Positions 8,264 through 22,003 of a DNA stretch of 42,032 nucleotides are shown here, one piece after another. Under the pieces are notes generated by a model. The model had not been told where the DNA came from and did no database searches. It worked only from the letters and a program-made list of their open reading frames with translations. Within the stretch, counting starts at the first letter, position 1. The number at the start of each line of letters is the position of its first letter. Source of the stretch: Alcaligenaceae bacterium (GTDB lineage: Bacteria; Pseudomonadota; Gammaproteobacteria; Burkholderiales; Burkholderiaceae_B); contig JABMMM010000077.1 of assembly GCA_013205565.1 (NCBI GenBank), positions 1-42,032 on the forward strand, in the 5' to 3' direction. Both the position numbers and the translations under genes were made by a program.

Positions 8264-8685
8264 CGGCTAGCGCGTTGTCTGATCAGTTCTATGTAGGCAT
8301 CGCTGTCCAAGGCGGTGCCTAGGCGCTGAGACTCCCACACCACCTGTCCAAGGCACTCCATAATTTGGTGGGCGGCTTCGTGCCCATTTGCGCGTGAGGC
8401 CATCGTCTCAAACGCTTGTTTGATGCCACGCGGGTGGTCAATCGAAAGCTGTTCGGCAATCGCTAAGTGCATGGAGAGGTGTAAAAAAGGGTTGCTGCGG
8501 CCCTCTTCGACCTTGAACTCTTGCGTGAGCGCCTCTGAGCTTTCAAGTGCCGCGTGATGCTCGGGATGTTGCTCGATCCAGCCAAGCGCCATCGCTTCAA
8601 GCGGCGTCAAGAGCTCGAGCGCGCGGTGTTTGCGCCAAGTGTGAATAAAAAACTCTCGAACCTGATCGCGCGAGGGATTAAACAT
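8257..8685 (-). CDS. DUF1841 family protein
   Basis: The protein has 142 residues from the ATG at 8685 (MFNPSRDQVREFF), the family's usual start; the reading frame continues upstream but without family wording. Recognisable features are FIHTWRKH, LTPLEAMALGWIEQHPEHH, NPFLHLSMHLAIAEQLSIDHPRG and HEAAHQIMECLGQVVWESQR. The many conserved His and Glu residues (HLSMHLAIAE, HEAAHQIME) suggest a helical metal-binding bundle, but no function is established. The C-terminus ends RASRD, with the last codon inside the TAGTCT repeat. The leader carries two alternative hairpins, annotated separately. Confidence 0.87.
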   Translation of the reverse strand: MFNPSRDQVREFFIHTWRKHRALELLTPLEAMALGWIEQHPEHHAALESSEALTQEFKVEEGRSNPFLHLSMHLAIAEQLSIDHPRGIKQAFETMASRANGHEAAHQIMECLGQVVWESQRLGTALDSDAYIELIRQRASRD

Positions 8686-8909
8686 GAGACTCCATGACAA
8701 AAGATCGAGTGGGTCGCTTTCAGACGAAACGCACAGCGGTAAAGCTGTCCATATAGTGAAACAACTGCTAAGAATAGCCCCAACATAGGGCATACCCCAA
8801 TGCCGCAAGAGCCACGCTGGTGCAGAATAAGTTCATGCAGGTGAGGGGACAAAGCTCTGCATGAGCAAGCTGGCAGCATCGGCTTCATAACAAAAATAAG
8901 CACGACTCT

Positions 8910-8972
8910 AAAAATAAGAAAAGGCACAACGGCTGGCACTTTGGTGTCGGCCGTTGTCGCTTAAAAGTGCCA
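8910..8972 (-). promoter_or_regulatory. Alternative hairpins, possible attenuator upstream of DUF1841
   Basis: Two inverted repeats overlap. The first pairs 8926-8939 with 8944-8957 (arms beginning ACAACGGC and ending GCCGTTGT): 14 pairs including two G-U, around a 4-base loop. Read on the minus strand it is followed within 3 bases by TTTTCTTATTTTT, like an intrinsic terminator. The second is a perfect 9-bp repeat, TGGCACTTT (8934-8942) with AAAGTGCCA (8964-8972), which uses part of the first stem. The two cannot form together, which is the layout of a terminator/antiterminator switch for the minus-strand leader of DUF1841. The alternative reading is a protein operator for the plus-strand symporter. 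The structures are seen; the function is inferred. Confidence 0.45.
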
Positions 8973-8983
8973 AGCTGTATATT
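8954..8983 (+). promoter_or_regulatory. Candidate sigma-70 promoter of the DUF4212/symporter pair
   Basis: TTGTCG (8954-8959) and TATATT (8978-8983) are separated by 18 bases, just ahead of the ATG at 8994. The start point would fall almost at the coding start, with only AGGG (8986-8989) as a possible ribosome site. The -35 box overlaps the downstream hairpin arm, so the inverted repeats could act as an operator. This is weak evidence, from consensus matching only. Confidence 0.3.
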
Positions 8984-8993
8984 CTAGGGCATC

Positions 8994-9266
8994 ATGCGCC
9001 CCACTCCCGCCCCTGTGCGAACTCGTTATTGGCGTCAAAACTTAGTTTTGATCGCCGCTCTGTCGAGCCTTTGGTGGCTGATGACTTTCGTGCCTGCCTA
9101 TTTTGCTCTTGATCTGCGCCAGATTTTTATCTTTGGCTGGCCTCTGAGCTTTTGGTTGGCCGCTTTCGGTGCCCCCCTGTTTTTTTTACTGATTATTGGG
9201 GTGTATGCCTGGCAGATGGCACGCCAGGATCAAAAGGTCAGGCGCAGTGCTCAGGGTGACAGCTAA
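8994..9266 (+). CDS. DUF4212 small subunit of a sodium:solute symporter
   Basis: The protein has 90 residues with two membrane segments (about 18-38 and 52-72) and the family wording YWRQNLVLIAALSSLWWLMTF, FIFGWPLSFWLAAFGAPLFFLLIIGVYAWQM. DUF4212 proteins are encoded directly ahead of VC_2705-type sodium:solute symporters and are thought to be their accessory subunit in the inner membrane. Here the stop TAA is followed without a gap by the GTG start of the symporter, so the two are translationally coupled. The cytoplasmic tail is short and charged. Confidence 0.92.
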   Translation: MRPTPAPVRTRYWRQNLVLIAALSSLWWLMTFVPAYFALDLRQIFIFGWPLSFWLAAFGAPLFFLLIIGVYAWQMARQDQKVRRSAQGDS

Positions 9267-11323
9267 GTGGCACCCAAGCACTCTGTCCAAAAAGCCTTTG
9301 GCAAGCAATTATTTCGCGGCTACGCCGTTTATACCCTGGGGTTTTGCCTGTTGGTGCTGTTGCTTGCCCTGTTCGAGTTGATGGGGTTGGCGAGGCAATG
9401 GATTGGCTACGTTTTTTTATTGGTCACAGTCGCGCTCTATGCTGGTATTGGCATCATGTGTCGAACCTCGGATCCGATTGAATATTATGTGGCGGGGCGT
9501 CGAGTACCCGCAATTTATAACGGGATGGCGACTGCAGCTGACTGGATGTCAGTCGCTTCGTTTATTGGCGTAGCCGGGACGCTTTATCTCACGGGCTATA
9601 ACGGGCTCGCCTATATTTTGGGATGGACCGGCGGGTACGTTTTGGTGGCGCTGTTTTTGGCACCCTATTTACGGAAGTTCGGGCGCTATACCATCCCTGA
9701 TTTTCTAGGCGCGCGCTTTGGCGGGAATGCTCCGAGGCTGCTGGGTGTGCTTTGCGCTGTACTGTGCTCGTTTACCTATCTGGTTGCGCAAATTTACGGC
9801 GTTGGGCTGATTACGACGCGCATGACGGGGATCTCGTTTGAACTTGGCATTTTTATCGCGCTGGGCGGCGTCTTAGTCTGCTCATTTTTGGGCGGTATGC
9901 GAGCGGTCACTTGGACGCAAGTCGGGCAGTACATTATTTTGCTGATCGCGTATCTGGTGCCCGTGATCTGGTTGGCGGTCAAGCAAACCGGCGACCCGGT
10001 TCCGCAGTTGGCTGCTGGCGCTGTGCTGCAACAAGTGACTGAACGCGAACGTGAATTAAACGTTGATGCGAGCGAACTTGCGGTGAGAGCGCTTTGGCAA
10101 GCGCGTGCCGAAGACAGACAAGTTCTGTTGGCGGGCCTGCCCGAAAGTCTTGAAGCCGAGCAACAAAAACTTCGATTGCAGTTATTGCGGGCGCGTGCCA
10201 ATGACGCCTCAATGGGCGACGTACGTGCCCTTGAGCGTGAGTTGGCCGCGCATCCAAAAACGGTCGAACAGGCCTTAATGAGTTGGTCGAAGGCGCGCGA
10301 TGAATACGCTTTGCGGGCGACGGCGCCTCAGCCCCATGCAACGCCGTTTGCCAGCCGCACGAACGAGTCGGCAGACGCGCTTAGAAATAATTTTCTTGCG
10401 ATCGTGTTGTGTCTAATGATGGGTACCGCCGGTTTGCCGCATATTTTGATGCGATCGTTCACGACGCCTTCAGTCGACGCTGCGCGTAAATCGGTTTTTT
10501 GGTCATTATTTTTTATTTTGCTGCTTTACTTGATGGCGCCGGCGCTGGCGATCTTGGTTAAGTATGAAATTTATGCGAACTTGGTGGGGTCACAATTCAC
10601 AGAGTTGCCCAGTTGGGTACATGCGTGGTCGGCGGTCGATCGCTCGCTGCTAAGTATTGTGGATTTAAATAAGGACAACATTGTGCAACTGGCTGAAATA
10701 CAGCTCGGTGCCGATGTAGTGGTGTTGGCGGGCCCTGAAATCGGTGGCTTGCCTTATGTGGTCTCCGGCCTGGTAGCGGCGGGGGCGCTAGCGGCGGCGC
10801 TTTCGACCGCCGACGGTTTACTCTTGACCCTGTCAAGCGCCTTATCGCATGACACGCTCTTTAGGGTCTTGTCACCTAAAATGGGGCCTGGGCGGCGCGT
10901 GCTGTTATCCAAAGTCTTGTTGCTAGTGGTCGCCTTCGCTGCCGCCTGGGCGGCTACCGGAACCCCTGCCGATATTTTGTTTTTGGTGGGTGCGGCGTTT
11001 TCTTTTGCCGCAGCAACCTTTTTTCCGGTGCTGGTGCTCGGTATTTTCTGGAAAGGCGCGAATAAGTGGGGCGCTTGTTGCGGAATGCTGACCGGCCTAG
11101 TCATCACGACGGCCTACCTTGTGCAAGCGCAGCCGTGGCTCCGCCATTGGGTTTTTGGTATTTCGACCAGCGAACCCGTCACGTTGTGGTGGGATATTCA
11201 GCCGATCGCCGCTGGTGTGTTCGGAGCACCTGCCGCGTTTGTGGCGATCGTTCTTGTCTCTGCACTGACCCGCCAGACAAACGTCGCGACAGATGCCTTA
11301 GTTGACGAGCTCAGGCGACCGGA

Positions 11324-11327
<4 letters not shown>
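9267..11327 (+). CDS. Sodium:solute symporter, VC_2705/ActP-like
   Basis: The protein has 686 residues from a GTG that touches the previous stop. It has about 13 membrane segments of the SSS fold, with family signatures DPIEYYVAGRRVPAIYNGMATAADWMS split over residues 70-97, IPDFLGARFGG, and ALSTADGLLLTLSSALSHD late in the chain. A hydrophilic insert of about 120 residues (about 250-370, rich in Glu, Arg, Ala and Leu) lies between membrane segments, which makes it longer than ActP. The likely role is sodium-driven uptake of a small carboxylate such as acetate; the exact substrate is not readable. Its stop overlaps the convergent smr stop by 4 bases. Confidence 0.9.
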
Positions 11328-15359
<4,032 letters not shown>

Positions 15360-15360
<1 letters not shown>

Positions 15361-16001
15361 TGTCTCGCCCCACTGGGTTTACGCAGTTTTTTGGTCTGGT
15401 GTTTTCTGGGCTTTATTTGCTTTGCACCCCTGTTTGGGCGAATCCTGCACAACAACAGCTTGAAAGTTTTGTGTCGCAGGTCCAGGCGGCAACAGGTGGG
15501 TTTTCGCAATATACGGTGGGGGCGCAAGGTCAAACCAAACCGGCACAAAGCGGCCAGTTCGCGTTTCAGCGTCCGGGGAGGTTTAAGTGGGATGTGCAAA
15601 AACCCTATGCACAGCAAATTATTTCTGATGGTCTGCAATTATTTCAGTTCGATCCCGATCTAAATCAAGTGACCGTGCGCAAAGTCGACCAAGCGATTGG
15701 GACTTCTCCTGCCGCGATTCTTTTTGGCTCGGGTTCGCTTGAGCAATCGTTCACGGTGATCGCTTTGCCAGACAAAGACGGTTTGTTGTGGTTGCGCGCC
15801 AAGCCTCGCGACGGCCAGGCAGGCTTTGTGCATGTTGACCTTGGGTTTCGCGAGGGCTTGCCTGCGCGCATTATTTTGTTAGATGCCTTTGGGCAAAACA
15901 CGCACATTGATTTTTCTGGCCTAGTGCGTAACCCGTCTATGCCCGATCAGGTTTTTAAGTTTGTTCCCCCTCAGGGCGCCGATGTCGTGCGCATGCAGTG
16001 A
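15360..16001 (+). CDS. lolA: Outer-membrane lipoprotein carrier LolA
   Basis: The protein has 213 residues with a signal peptide (about 1-24, [18 protein letters not shown]). The periplasmic beta-fold wording includes [50 protein letters not shown] and [28 protein letters not shown]. LolA carries lipoproteins from the LolCDE complex to LolB across the periplasm. It is coupled to ftsK at its start and followed 9 bases later by rarA, the conserved ftsK-lolA-rarA order. Confidence 0.95.
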
Positions 16002-16010
16002 GCGTGCTGC

Positions 16011-17327
16011 TTGACTGACCTGTTTAAAACGGCGCCACTGCCCCCCCTTGCCGAGGCCTTGCGCCCGGCCAATCTTGACGAGGTGATCGGTCAGCGTCAC
16101 CTGCTCGGGCCTGGCAAGCCACTGCGAGTGGCCTTTGACTCGGGGCGGCCGCATTCGATGATTTTATGGGGGCCACCGGGCGTGGGTAAAACAACCCTCG
16201 CTCGCTTGACTGCCAACGCGTTTGATTGTGCCTTCATTGCGCTCTCTGCCGTATTTGCGGGCGTCAAAGAGATTCGTGCTGCCATGGAAGCCGCACAACT
16301 GACACTTGATCAACATCAGCAACGCACGTTGCTGTTTGTGGATGAGATTCATCGGTTTAATAAGTCGCAGCAAGACGCCTTGTTGCCCTTTGTTGAGTCG
16401 GGCTTGGTGACCTTCATCGGGGCAACCACAGAAAATCCGTCTTTTGAAGTGAATTCGGCCTTGCTGTCTCGTGCGCAAGTCTATGTGCTTGAATCGCTAA
16501 ATGATTCTGAGTTGCGTGAACTGCTGGCTCGCGCGCAACTGACAGTATTTCAAACGCTGAGCTTTGAAGCGCTCGCAGTTGATACCTTGATAGGTTACGC
16601 CGACGGCGATGCACGGCGGTTTTTAAATTTGCTTGAGCAGGCGGCAAGCGCTGCTCAACATGCAGGGTCGACCCACGTAGACAAAACCTTGGTCGAAAAT
16701 ACCTTGAGCCTGAACGCGCGCCGCTTTGATAAGGGTGGTGATAATTTTTATGATCAAATCTCGGCGTTGCATAAATCGGTGCGCGGTTCAAGCCCAGATG
16801 CCGCGCTGTATTGGCTGACTCGCATGCTAGACGGCGGAGCGGATCCTAAGTATTTAGCCCGTCGGATCGTGCGCATGGCTTGGGAAGACATCGGTTTGGC
16901 TGACCCGCGCGCCATGCAAATTGCGAACGACGCGGCGCAAACCTTCGAGCGCCTCGGATCGCCCGAAGGTGAATTAGCGCTGGCGCAAGCTGTACTTTAC
17001 TTAGCGGTAGCAGCAAAAAGTAATGCGGGTTATAACGCTCATAATCGAGCAGTGGCATTTGTTAAACAAGACCAGTCGCGGCCAGTGCCTGTGCACTTGC
17101 GCAACGCGCCAACCAAGCTCATGAAAGAGCTTGGTTTTGGTCATGCTTATCGCTATGCGCACGATGAACCCGAGGCCTACGCTGCAGGTGAAACCTATTT
17201 GCCAGACGGTCTCAACGAACCCGGCTGGTATCAACCGGTTGCCCGCGGCCTCGAAACCAAGATTGCAGAAAAGCTCGCGCACTTGCGTGAGCTTGATCGA
17301 AAGGCCCAAAAGAAATTAAAGGATTGA
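16011..17327 (+). CDS. rarA: Replication-associated recombination protein RarA (MgsA)
   Basis: The protein has 438 residues from a TTG start at 16011 ([19 protein letters not shown], the usual N-terminus). It is an AAA+ clamp-loader-like ATPase with Walker A GPPGVGKT at 54-61 and Walker [21 protein letters not shown]; sensor 1 is [13 protein letters not shown]. The C-terminal tetramerisation domain shows [18 protein letters not shown] and [18 protein letters not shown]. It acts at stalled replication forks in the cytoplasm. It is 9 bases downstream of lolA and just 4 bases before cioA, so the oxidase genes could be read through from this operon. Confidence 0.96.
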   Translation: MTDLFKTAPLPPLAEALRPANLDEVIGQRHLLGPGKPLRVAFDSGRPHSMILWGPPGVGKTTLARLTANAFDCAFIALSAVFAGVKEIRAAMEAAQLTLDQHQQRTLLFVDEIHRFNKSQQDALLPFVESGLVTFIGATTENPSFEVNSALLSRAQVYVLESLNDSELRELLARAQLTVFQTLSFEALAVDTLIGYADGDARRFLNLLEQAASAAQHAGSTHVDKTLVENTLSLNARRFDKGGDNFYDQISALHKSVRGSSPDAALYWLTRMLDGGADPKYLARRIVRMAWEDIGLADPRAMQIANDAAQTFERLGSPEGELALAQAVLYLAVAAKSNAGYNAHNRAVAFVKQDQSRPVPVHLRNAPTKLMKELGFGHAYRYAHDEPEAYAAGETYLPDGLNEPGWYQPVARGLETKIAEKLAHLRELDRKAQKKLKD

Positions 17328-17331
17328 ATTA

Positions 17332-18792
17332 ATGGATTGGCTAGATGCACACACTTTGGCACGAATTCAATTTGCGTTTACGGTGAGTTTTCATATTATT
17401 TTTCCGGCGTTTTCGATCGGCCTTGCCAGCTACCTAGCGCTACTTAATGGTTTGCATTTAAAAACAGGGCGTACCGTTTACCTCGAGCTGTTTAACTACT
17501 GGAAAAAAATATTTGCACTGGCCTTTGGCATGGGAGTGGTGTCTGGCTTAGTCATGAGCTATGAGTTTGGTACCAACTGGAGCGTCTTTGCTGACAAAAC
17601 GGGCCCGGTGCTCGGTCCATTGATGGGCTATGAGGTCATGTCGGCCTTTTTTCTTGAGGCCGGCTTTTTAGGCGTCATGCTCTTTGGGCGGTCTCGCGTG
17701 GGCCCGCGCTTGCATTGCTTTGCCACGGCGATGGTCGCGCTTGGTACTTTCATGTCGGCTTTCTGGATTTTGTCGGTCAATAGTTGGATGCAAACCCCCG
17801 CAGGCTTTAGTCAAAATTCGGTGGGCCAGTTTGTGGTCGAAAATTGGTTTGACGTCATTTTTAATCCGTCCTTTCCTTATCGTTTAGTGCATATGATGTT
17901 GGCGGCCTATCTGACAACAGCGTTTGTGATCGGTGGCGTGGCGGCTTACCACTTGTTAAAAATGCGTCTGCAAAAGGTTGAGCTTGCCACACCCGAGCGA
18001 CTTGCCTCGCAACTTGCAGTGCGCACGATGTTTTCGATGGCGATGTGGATGGCGGCTATTGTTGCGCCGTTGCAAATGTTGGCGGGTGATCAGCATGGTT
18101 TAAACACTGTTAAGCATCAACCCCGAAAAATCGCGGCGATCGAAGGGCACTACGAGACGCAGGCGCGCGCACCGCTGATTTTGTTTGGCATCCCAAACAG
18201 CAAAGAAGAACGGATGGAGTACGTGATTGAAATTCCCTACTTAGGTAGCCTGCTTTTGACCCATAGTTTAGACGGTGTGATTCATGGGATGAAAGAGTGG
18301 CCACCGTCAGAGCGGCCGCCGATGGGGATCGTGTTTTACGCGTTTCGAGTGATGGTGGGGATCGGTACGCTCATGCTCGGCGTAGGCCTCTGGAGCCTCT
18401 GGCTGCGCTACCGCGGCAGGCTGTATGAGACGGTGTGGCTGCACCGTGCCGCTCTGTGGATGGGCCCTTCGGGCTTTGTGGCGGTGCTGGCAGGTTGGGT
18501 TGTCACTGAGGTCGGTCGCCAGCCCTACACGGTATATAACCTCTTGCGCACCAGCGACTCGGCGTCGCCGATCTCCGCAGCCGCCGTGGCTGGGTCATTG
18601 ATTGGGTTTGTTGTCGTGTATTTTGCACTATTTGGTGCTGGGGTGGTTTACATCTTGCGTTTGATGCGCGAGCCTCCCAACAATTCGCAGCTCGAACCCT
18701 CGGCGCACGCACCCGCACGTGCGGGTGGCATTGTGCCTGCAGCTGTCTTGACGGGATTTACCGGGGCTGACGACCCAAAGGCGAAAGCATGA
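17332..18792 (+). CDS. cioA: Cytochrome bd-type ubiquinol oxidase subunit I, cyanide-insensitive type
   Basis: The protein has 486 residues, inner membrane, about nine segments. Haem ligands by homology are His21 (TVSFHIIFP), His187 (YRLVHMML) and Met341 (FRVMVG). The short Q loop and the GRQPYTVYNLLRTSDSASP stretch match the CioA/short-loop branch rather than E. coli CydA. It oxidises quinol and reduces oxygen to water without proton pumping. The gene is 4 bases after rarA and its TGA overlaps the subunit II ATG (ATGA). A downstream DUF2474 gene also fits the CIO type. The C-terminal tail is Pro/Ala-rich and extends past the last helix. Confidence 0.92.
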   Translation: MDWLDAHTLARIQFAFTVSFHIIFPAFSIGLASYLALLNGLHLKTGRTVYLELFNYWKKIFALAFGMGVVSGLVMSYEFGTNWSVFADKTGPVLGPLMGYEVMSAFFLEAGFLGVMLFGRSRVGPRLHCFATAMVALGTFMSAFWILSVNSWMQTPAGFSQNSVGQFVVENWFDVIFNPSFPYRLVHMMLAAYLTTAFVIGGVAAYHLLKMRLQKVELATPERLASQLAVRTMFSMAMWMAAIVAPLQMLAGDQHGLNTVKHQPRKIAAIEGHYETQARAPLILFGIPNSKEERMEYVIEIPYLGSLLLTHSLDGVIHGMKEWPPSERPPMGIVFYAFRVMVGIGTLMLGVGLWSLWLRYRGRLYETVWLHRAALWMGPSGFVAVLAGWVVTEVGRQPYTVYNLLRTSDSASPISAAAVAGSLIGFVVVYFALFGAGVVYILRLMREPPNNSQLEPSAHAPARAGGIVPAAVLTGFTGADDPKAKA

Positions 18793-19796
18793 CAATCGAC
18801 TATGCACTGATTTGGGCCGCCTTGATTGCTTTTGTCGTGTTGGCTTACATCGTGCTCGATGGCTTTGACCTAGGCGTAGGTATTTTGTTTCCGTGGGTCA
18901 AAGGACAAGCGCATCGCGATCAAATGATGAACTCAGTTGCCCCGGTGTGGGACGGTAACGAAACCTGGCTCGTGTTAGGAGGGGGTGGTTTATTTGCAGT
19001 GTTTCCGCTAGCCTATTCAATCCTTATGCCGGCACTGTACGTCCCATTTATTGTCATGCTGTTAGCCCTCGTATTTAGGGGCGTGGCTTTCGAATTTCGC
19101 TTTAAAAGTCGTCGTCATCAATGGTTTTGGGATATTGCCTTTGCGGGTGGCTCAACGGTCGCAGCCTTTGCACAAGGGGTCGCGATGGGGGCCTTAGTGC
19201 AAGGCATCCCGGTTGCGGGTCGTGCTTACGCAGGGGGGTCGTGGGATTGGCTGTCGCCTTTCAGTTTGCTCACGGGCGCCGCGTTAGTGGTTGGCTATGC
19301 CTTGCTTGGGGCGACTTGGTTAATGCTAAAAACCGAGGGACACGTCGCCAAGCTAGCGTTACGGGCTGCGCGCAGCCTTGGCGTGGCGCTGTTGCTTTTA
19401 ATTTTGGTGGTGAGTGTGTGGACACCGTTTTTGCATGAACACTTTTTGCAAAAGTGGCTGGCATGGCCCGATCGACTGCTAGTGCTTCCGGTGCCTGCCT
19501 TGGTGCTGCTATGCGCAGCGCTATTTTTCAAAGGCTTGTCGCAACAGCGGCCCCTAATGGCATTTTTGTCGGTGCAAGGCCTGTTTGTGTTGTCCTACGT
19601 GGGTTTATTGGTTAGTTTTTTTCCGTATATCGTTCCATCAGCGGTCACACTTTGGCAGGCGGCAGCGCCCGATAATAGTTTGAAGTTTTTATTGGTCGGA
19701 GCGGTTGTATTGCTGCCAATGATTCTGTCTTATACAGCCTACGCGTATTGGGTGTTTCGCGGTAAAGTGGGCCCCTCGCATCAGTATCACTCATAG
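18789..19796 (+). CDS. cioB: Cytochrome bd-type ubiquinol oxidase subunit II, cyanide-insensitive type
   Basis: The protein has 335 residues with about eight membrane segments. The conserved start YALIWAALIAFVVLAYIVLDGFDLGVGILFP and the segment APVWDGNETWLVLGGGGLFAVFPLAYS mark the CydB/CioB family, and FRGVAFEFRFK is also present. It forms the heterodimeric oxidase with CioA in the inner membrane. Translation is coupled through the 4-base ATGA overlap. A 33-codon DUF2474 gene follows after 61 bases. Confidence 0.94.
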   Translation: MTIDYALIWAALIAFVVLAYIVLDGFDLGVGILFPWVKGQAHRDQMMNSVAPVWDGNETWLVLGGGGLFAVFPLAYSILMPALYVPFIVMLLALVFRGVAFEFRFKSRRHQWFWDIAFAGGSTVAAFAQGVAMGALVQGIPVAGRAYAGGSWDWLSPFSLLTGAALVVGYALLGATWLMLKTEGHVAKLALRAARSLGVALLLLILVVSVWTPFLHEHFLQKWLAWPDRLLVLPVPALVLLCAALFFKGLSQQRPLMAFLSVQGLFVLSYVGLLVSFFPYIVPSAVTLWQAAAPDNSLKFLLVGAVVLLPMILSYTAYAYWVFRGKVGPSHQYHS

Positions 19797-19857
19797 TTAA
19801 GATGTCTGGATTCAAGTACTGCGCGGCTCGCAAGCCTGAGTGCGACGGAGAGAAAAA

Positions 19858-19959
19858 TTGAAACGCTGGGGCTGGCTGGTGCTGATATGGTTGTTAAGCG
19901 TAGGCGCGCTGGGCGCGGTCGCGTGGTTGCTGCGGCGTTTACAATACGTGCTTCATTAG
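19858..19959 (+). CDS. DUF2474-like small membrane protein, CIO accessory
   Basis: A 33-residue protein starts at TTG 19858, preceded by GGAG at a good distance (CGGAGAGAAAAA). It is one membrane helix flanked by basic residues: KRWGWLVLIWLLSVGALG, then a second apolar part ending LLRRLQYVLH. The pattern (basic-Trp start, LVLIW, GALGAVAWLLR) matches DUF2474 proteins encoded after cioAB. They resemble CydX, which stabilises bd oxidase, so an accessory subunit role is inferred. It lies between cioB and serS and is too short for normal gene calling. An unusual TTG start is required. Confidence 0.75.
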   Translation: MKRWGWLVLIWLLSVGALGAVAWLLRRLQYVLH

Positions 19960-19966
19960 TTTTTAA

Positions 19967-21322
<1,356 letters not shown>

Positions 21323-21327
21323 AGGTT

Positions 21328-21663
21328 TCACCGACCGTGATAGCCACGGTTGTAATGTCCGTGGCCGTACCCACGATAGCCGCCGTAATAGCCGTGGCCC
21401 CCGTAATTGCTCGGCGCCACTATCACCGGCGCGTAATATCTAGGTGCAGCCCTTACCACGACGGGCGGGGCCGAGTACACAGGCGCAGGCGCGTAATAAA
21501 TGGGTGCCGGTGCGTAATACACAGGGGCTGGGCGATAGACCGGGGCGCCAATGACAATCTGCGGTATGCCAATGATCACGCCGACCGAGGGCCCCGCCAC
21601 TACGGCGTTTGCACTCACAGACCCAGCGATCGTTACCATCAGCGTTAACAGGATTCTTTTCAT
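21328..21663 (-). CDS. Exported PXPV-repeat protein, Tyr/Pro/Gly-rich
   Basis: The protein has 111 residues from the ATG at 21663 (MKRILLTLMVTIAGSVSANAVVA), which has GGAG eight bases upstream; the longer open frame is not real. The signal peptide is about 1-23. Then come tandem APVYYAP-type units (YRPAP, VYYAPAP, IYYAPAP, VYSAPP), which match the PXPV repeat. The tail is Gly/Tyr/His-rich (GGHGYYGGYRGYGHGHYNRG). Such proteins are common in Burkholderiales, exported, and of unknown function; a wall or surface role is only a guess. The His-rich tail could bind metal. Confidence 0.85.
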   Translation of the reverse strand: MKRILLTLMVTIAGSVSANAVVAGPSVGVIIGIPQIVIGAPVYRPAPVYYAPAPIYYAPAPVYSAPPVVVRAAPRYYAPVIVAPSNYGGHGYYGGYRGYGHGHYNRGYHGR

Positions 21664-21780
21664 TTTTCTCGCTCCATTGAGTCGGGATACTACGTTTAGT
21701 ACTCCGTTGCTTACCGTTAATATTCTAGGTGGATTGGCACAAAAATCTAGGCGTCTGCTGGCGAGCTGATAATATTCACC

Positions 21781-21999
21781 ATGATGACTATTGACCTTGC
21801 CCTCTGTCCCATCTGCAAAAATCCTAATGCTTGTGCCATTGAACGCGCCCGCGTAACTGGTAACAATGCTGAACGTTGTTGGTGTTTTGATGCTGATATT
21901 TCTGAAGAGGTGTTGGATCAGGTACCCGACGAAGCCAAAGGTGTGTCCTGTGTGTGTGGCAAATGTGCTGGCAGTTATACGGAGCAGGTAAATTTCTAG
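21781..21999 (+). CDS. Cysteine-rich CWC family protein
   Basis: The protein has 72 residues, cytoplasmic. CPIC is at 9-12, followed by N-A-C at 18, a CWC at about 33-35, and CVCGKCAGSY near the end. This is the cysteine-rich CWC family, a small putative zinc-binding protein of unknown role. The start may be ATG 21781 or ATG 21784. The helicase gene begins only 4 bases after its stop, and the ribosome site for the helicase (GGAGCAGG) lies inside this gene, so the two are co-expressed. Confidence 0.85.
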   Translation: MMTIDLALCPICKNPNACAIERARVTGNNAERCWCFDADISEEVLDQVPDEAKGVSCVCGKCAGSYTEQVNF

Positions 22000-22003
22000 T
22001 CCT

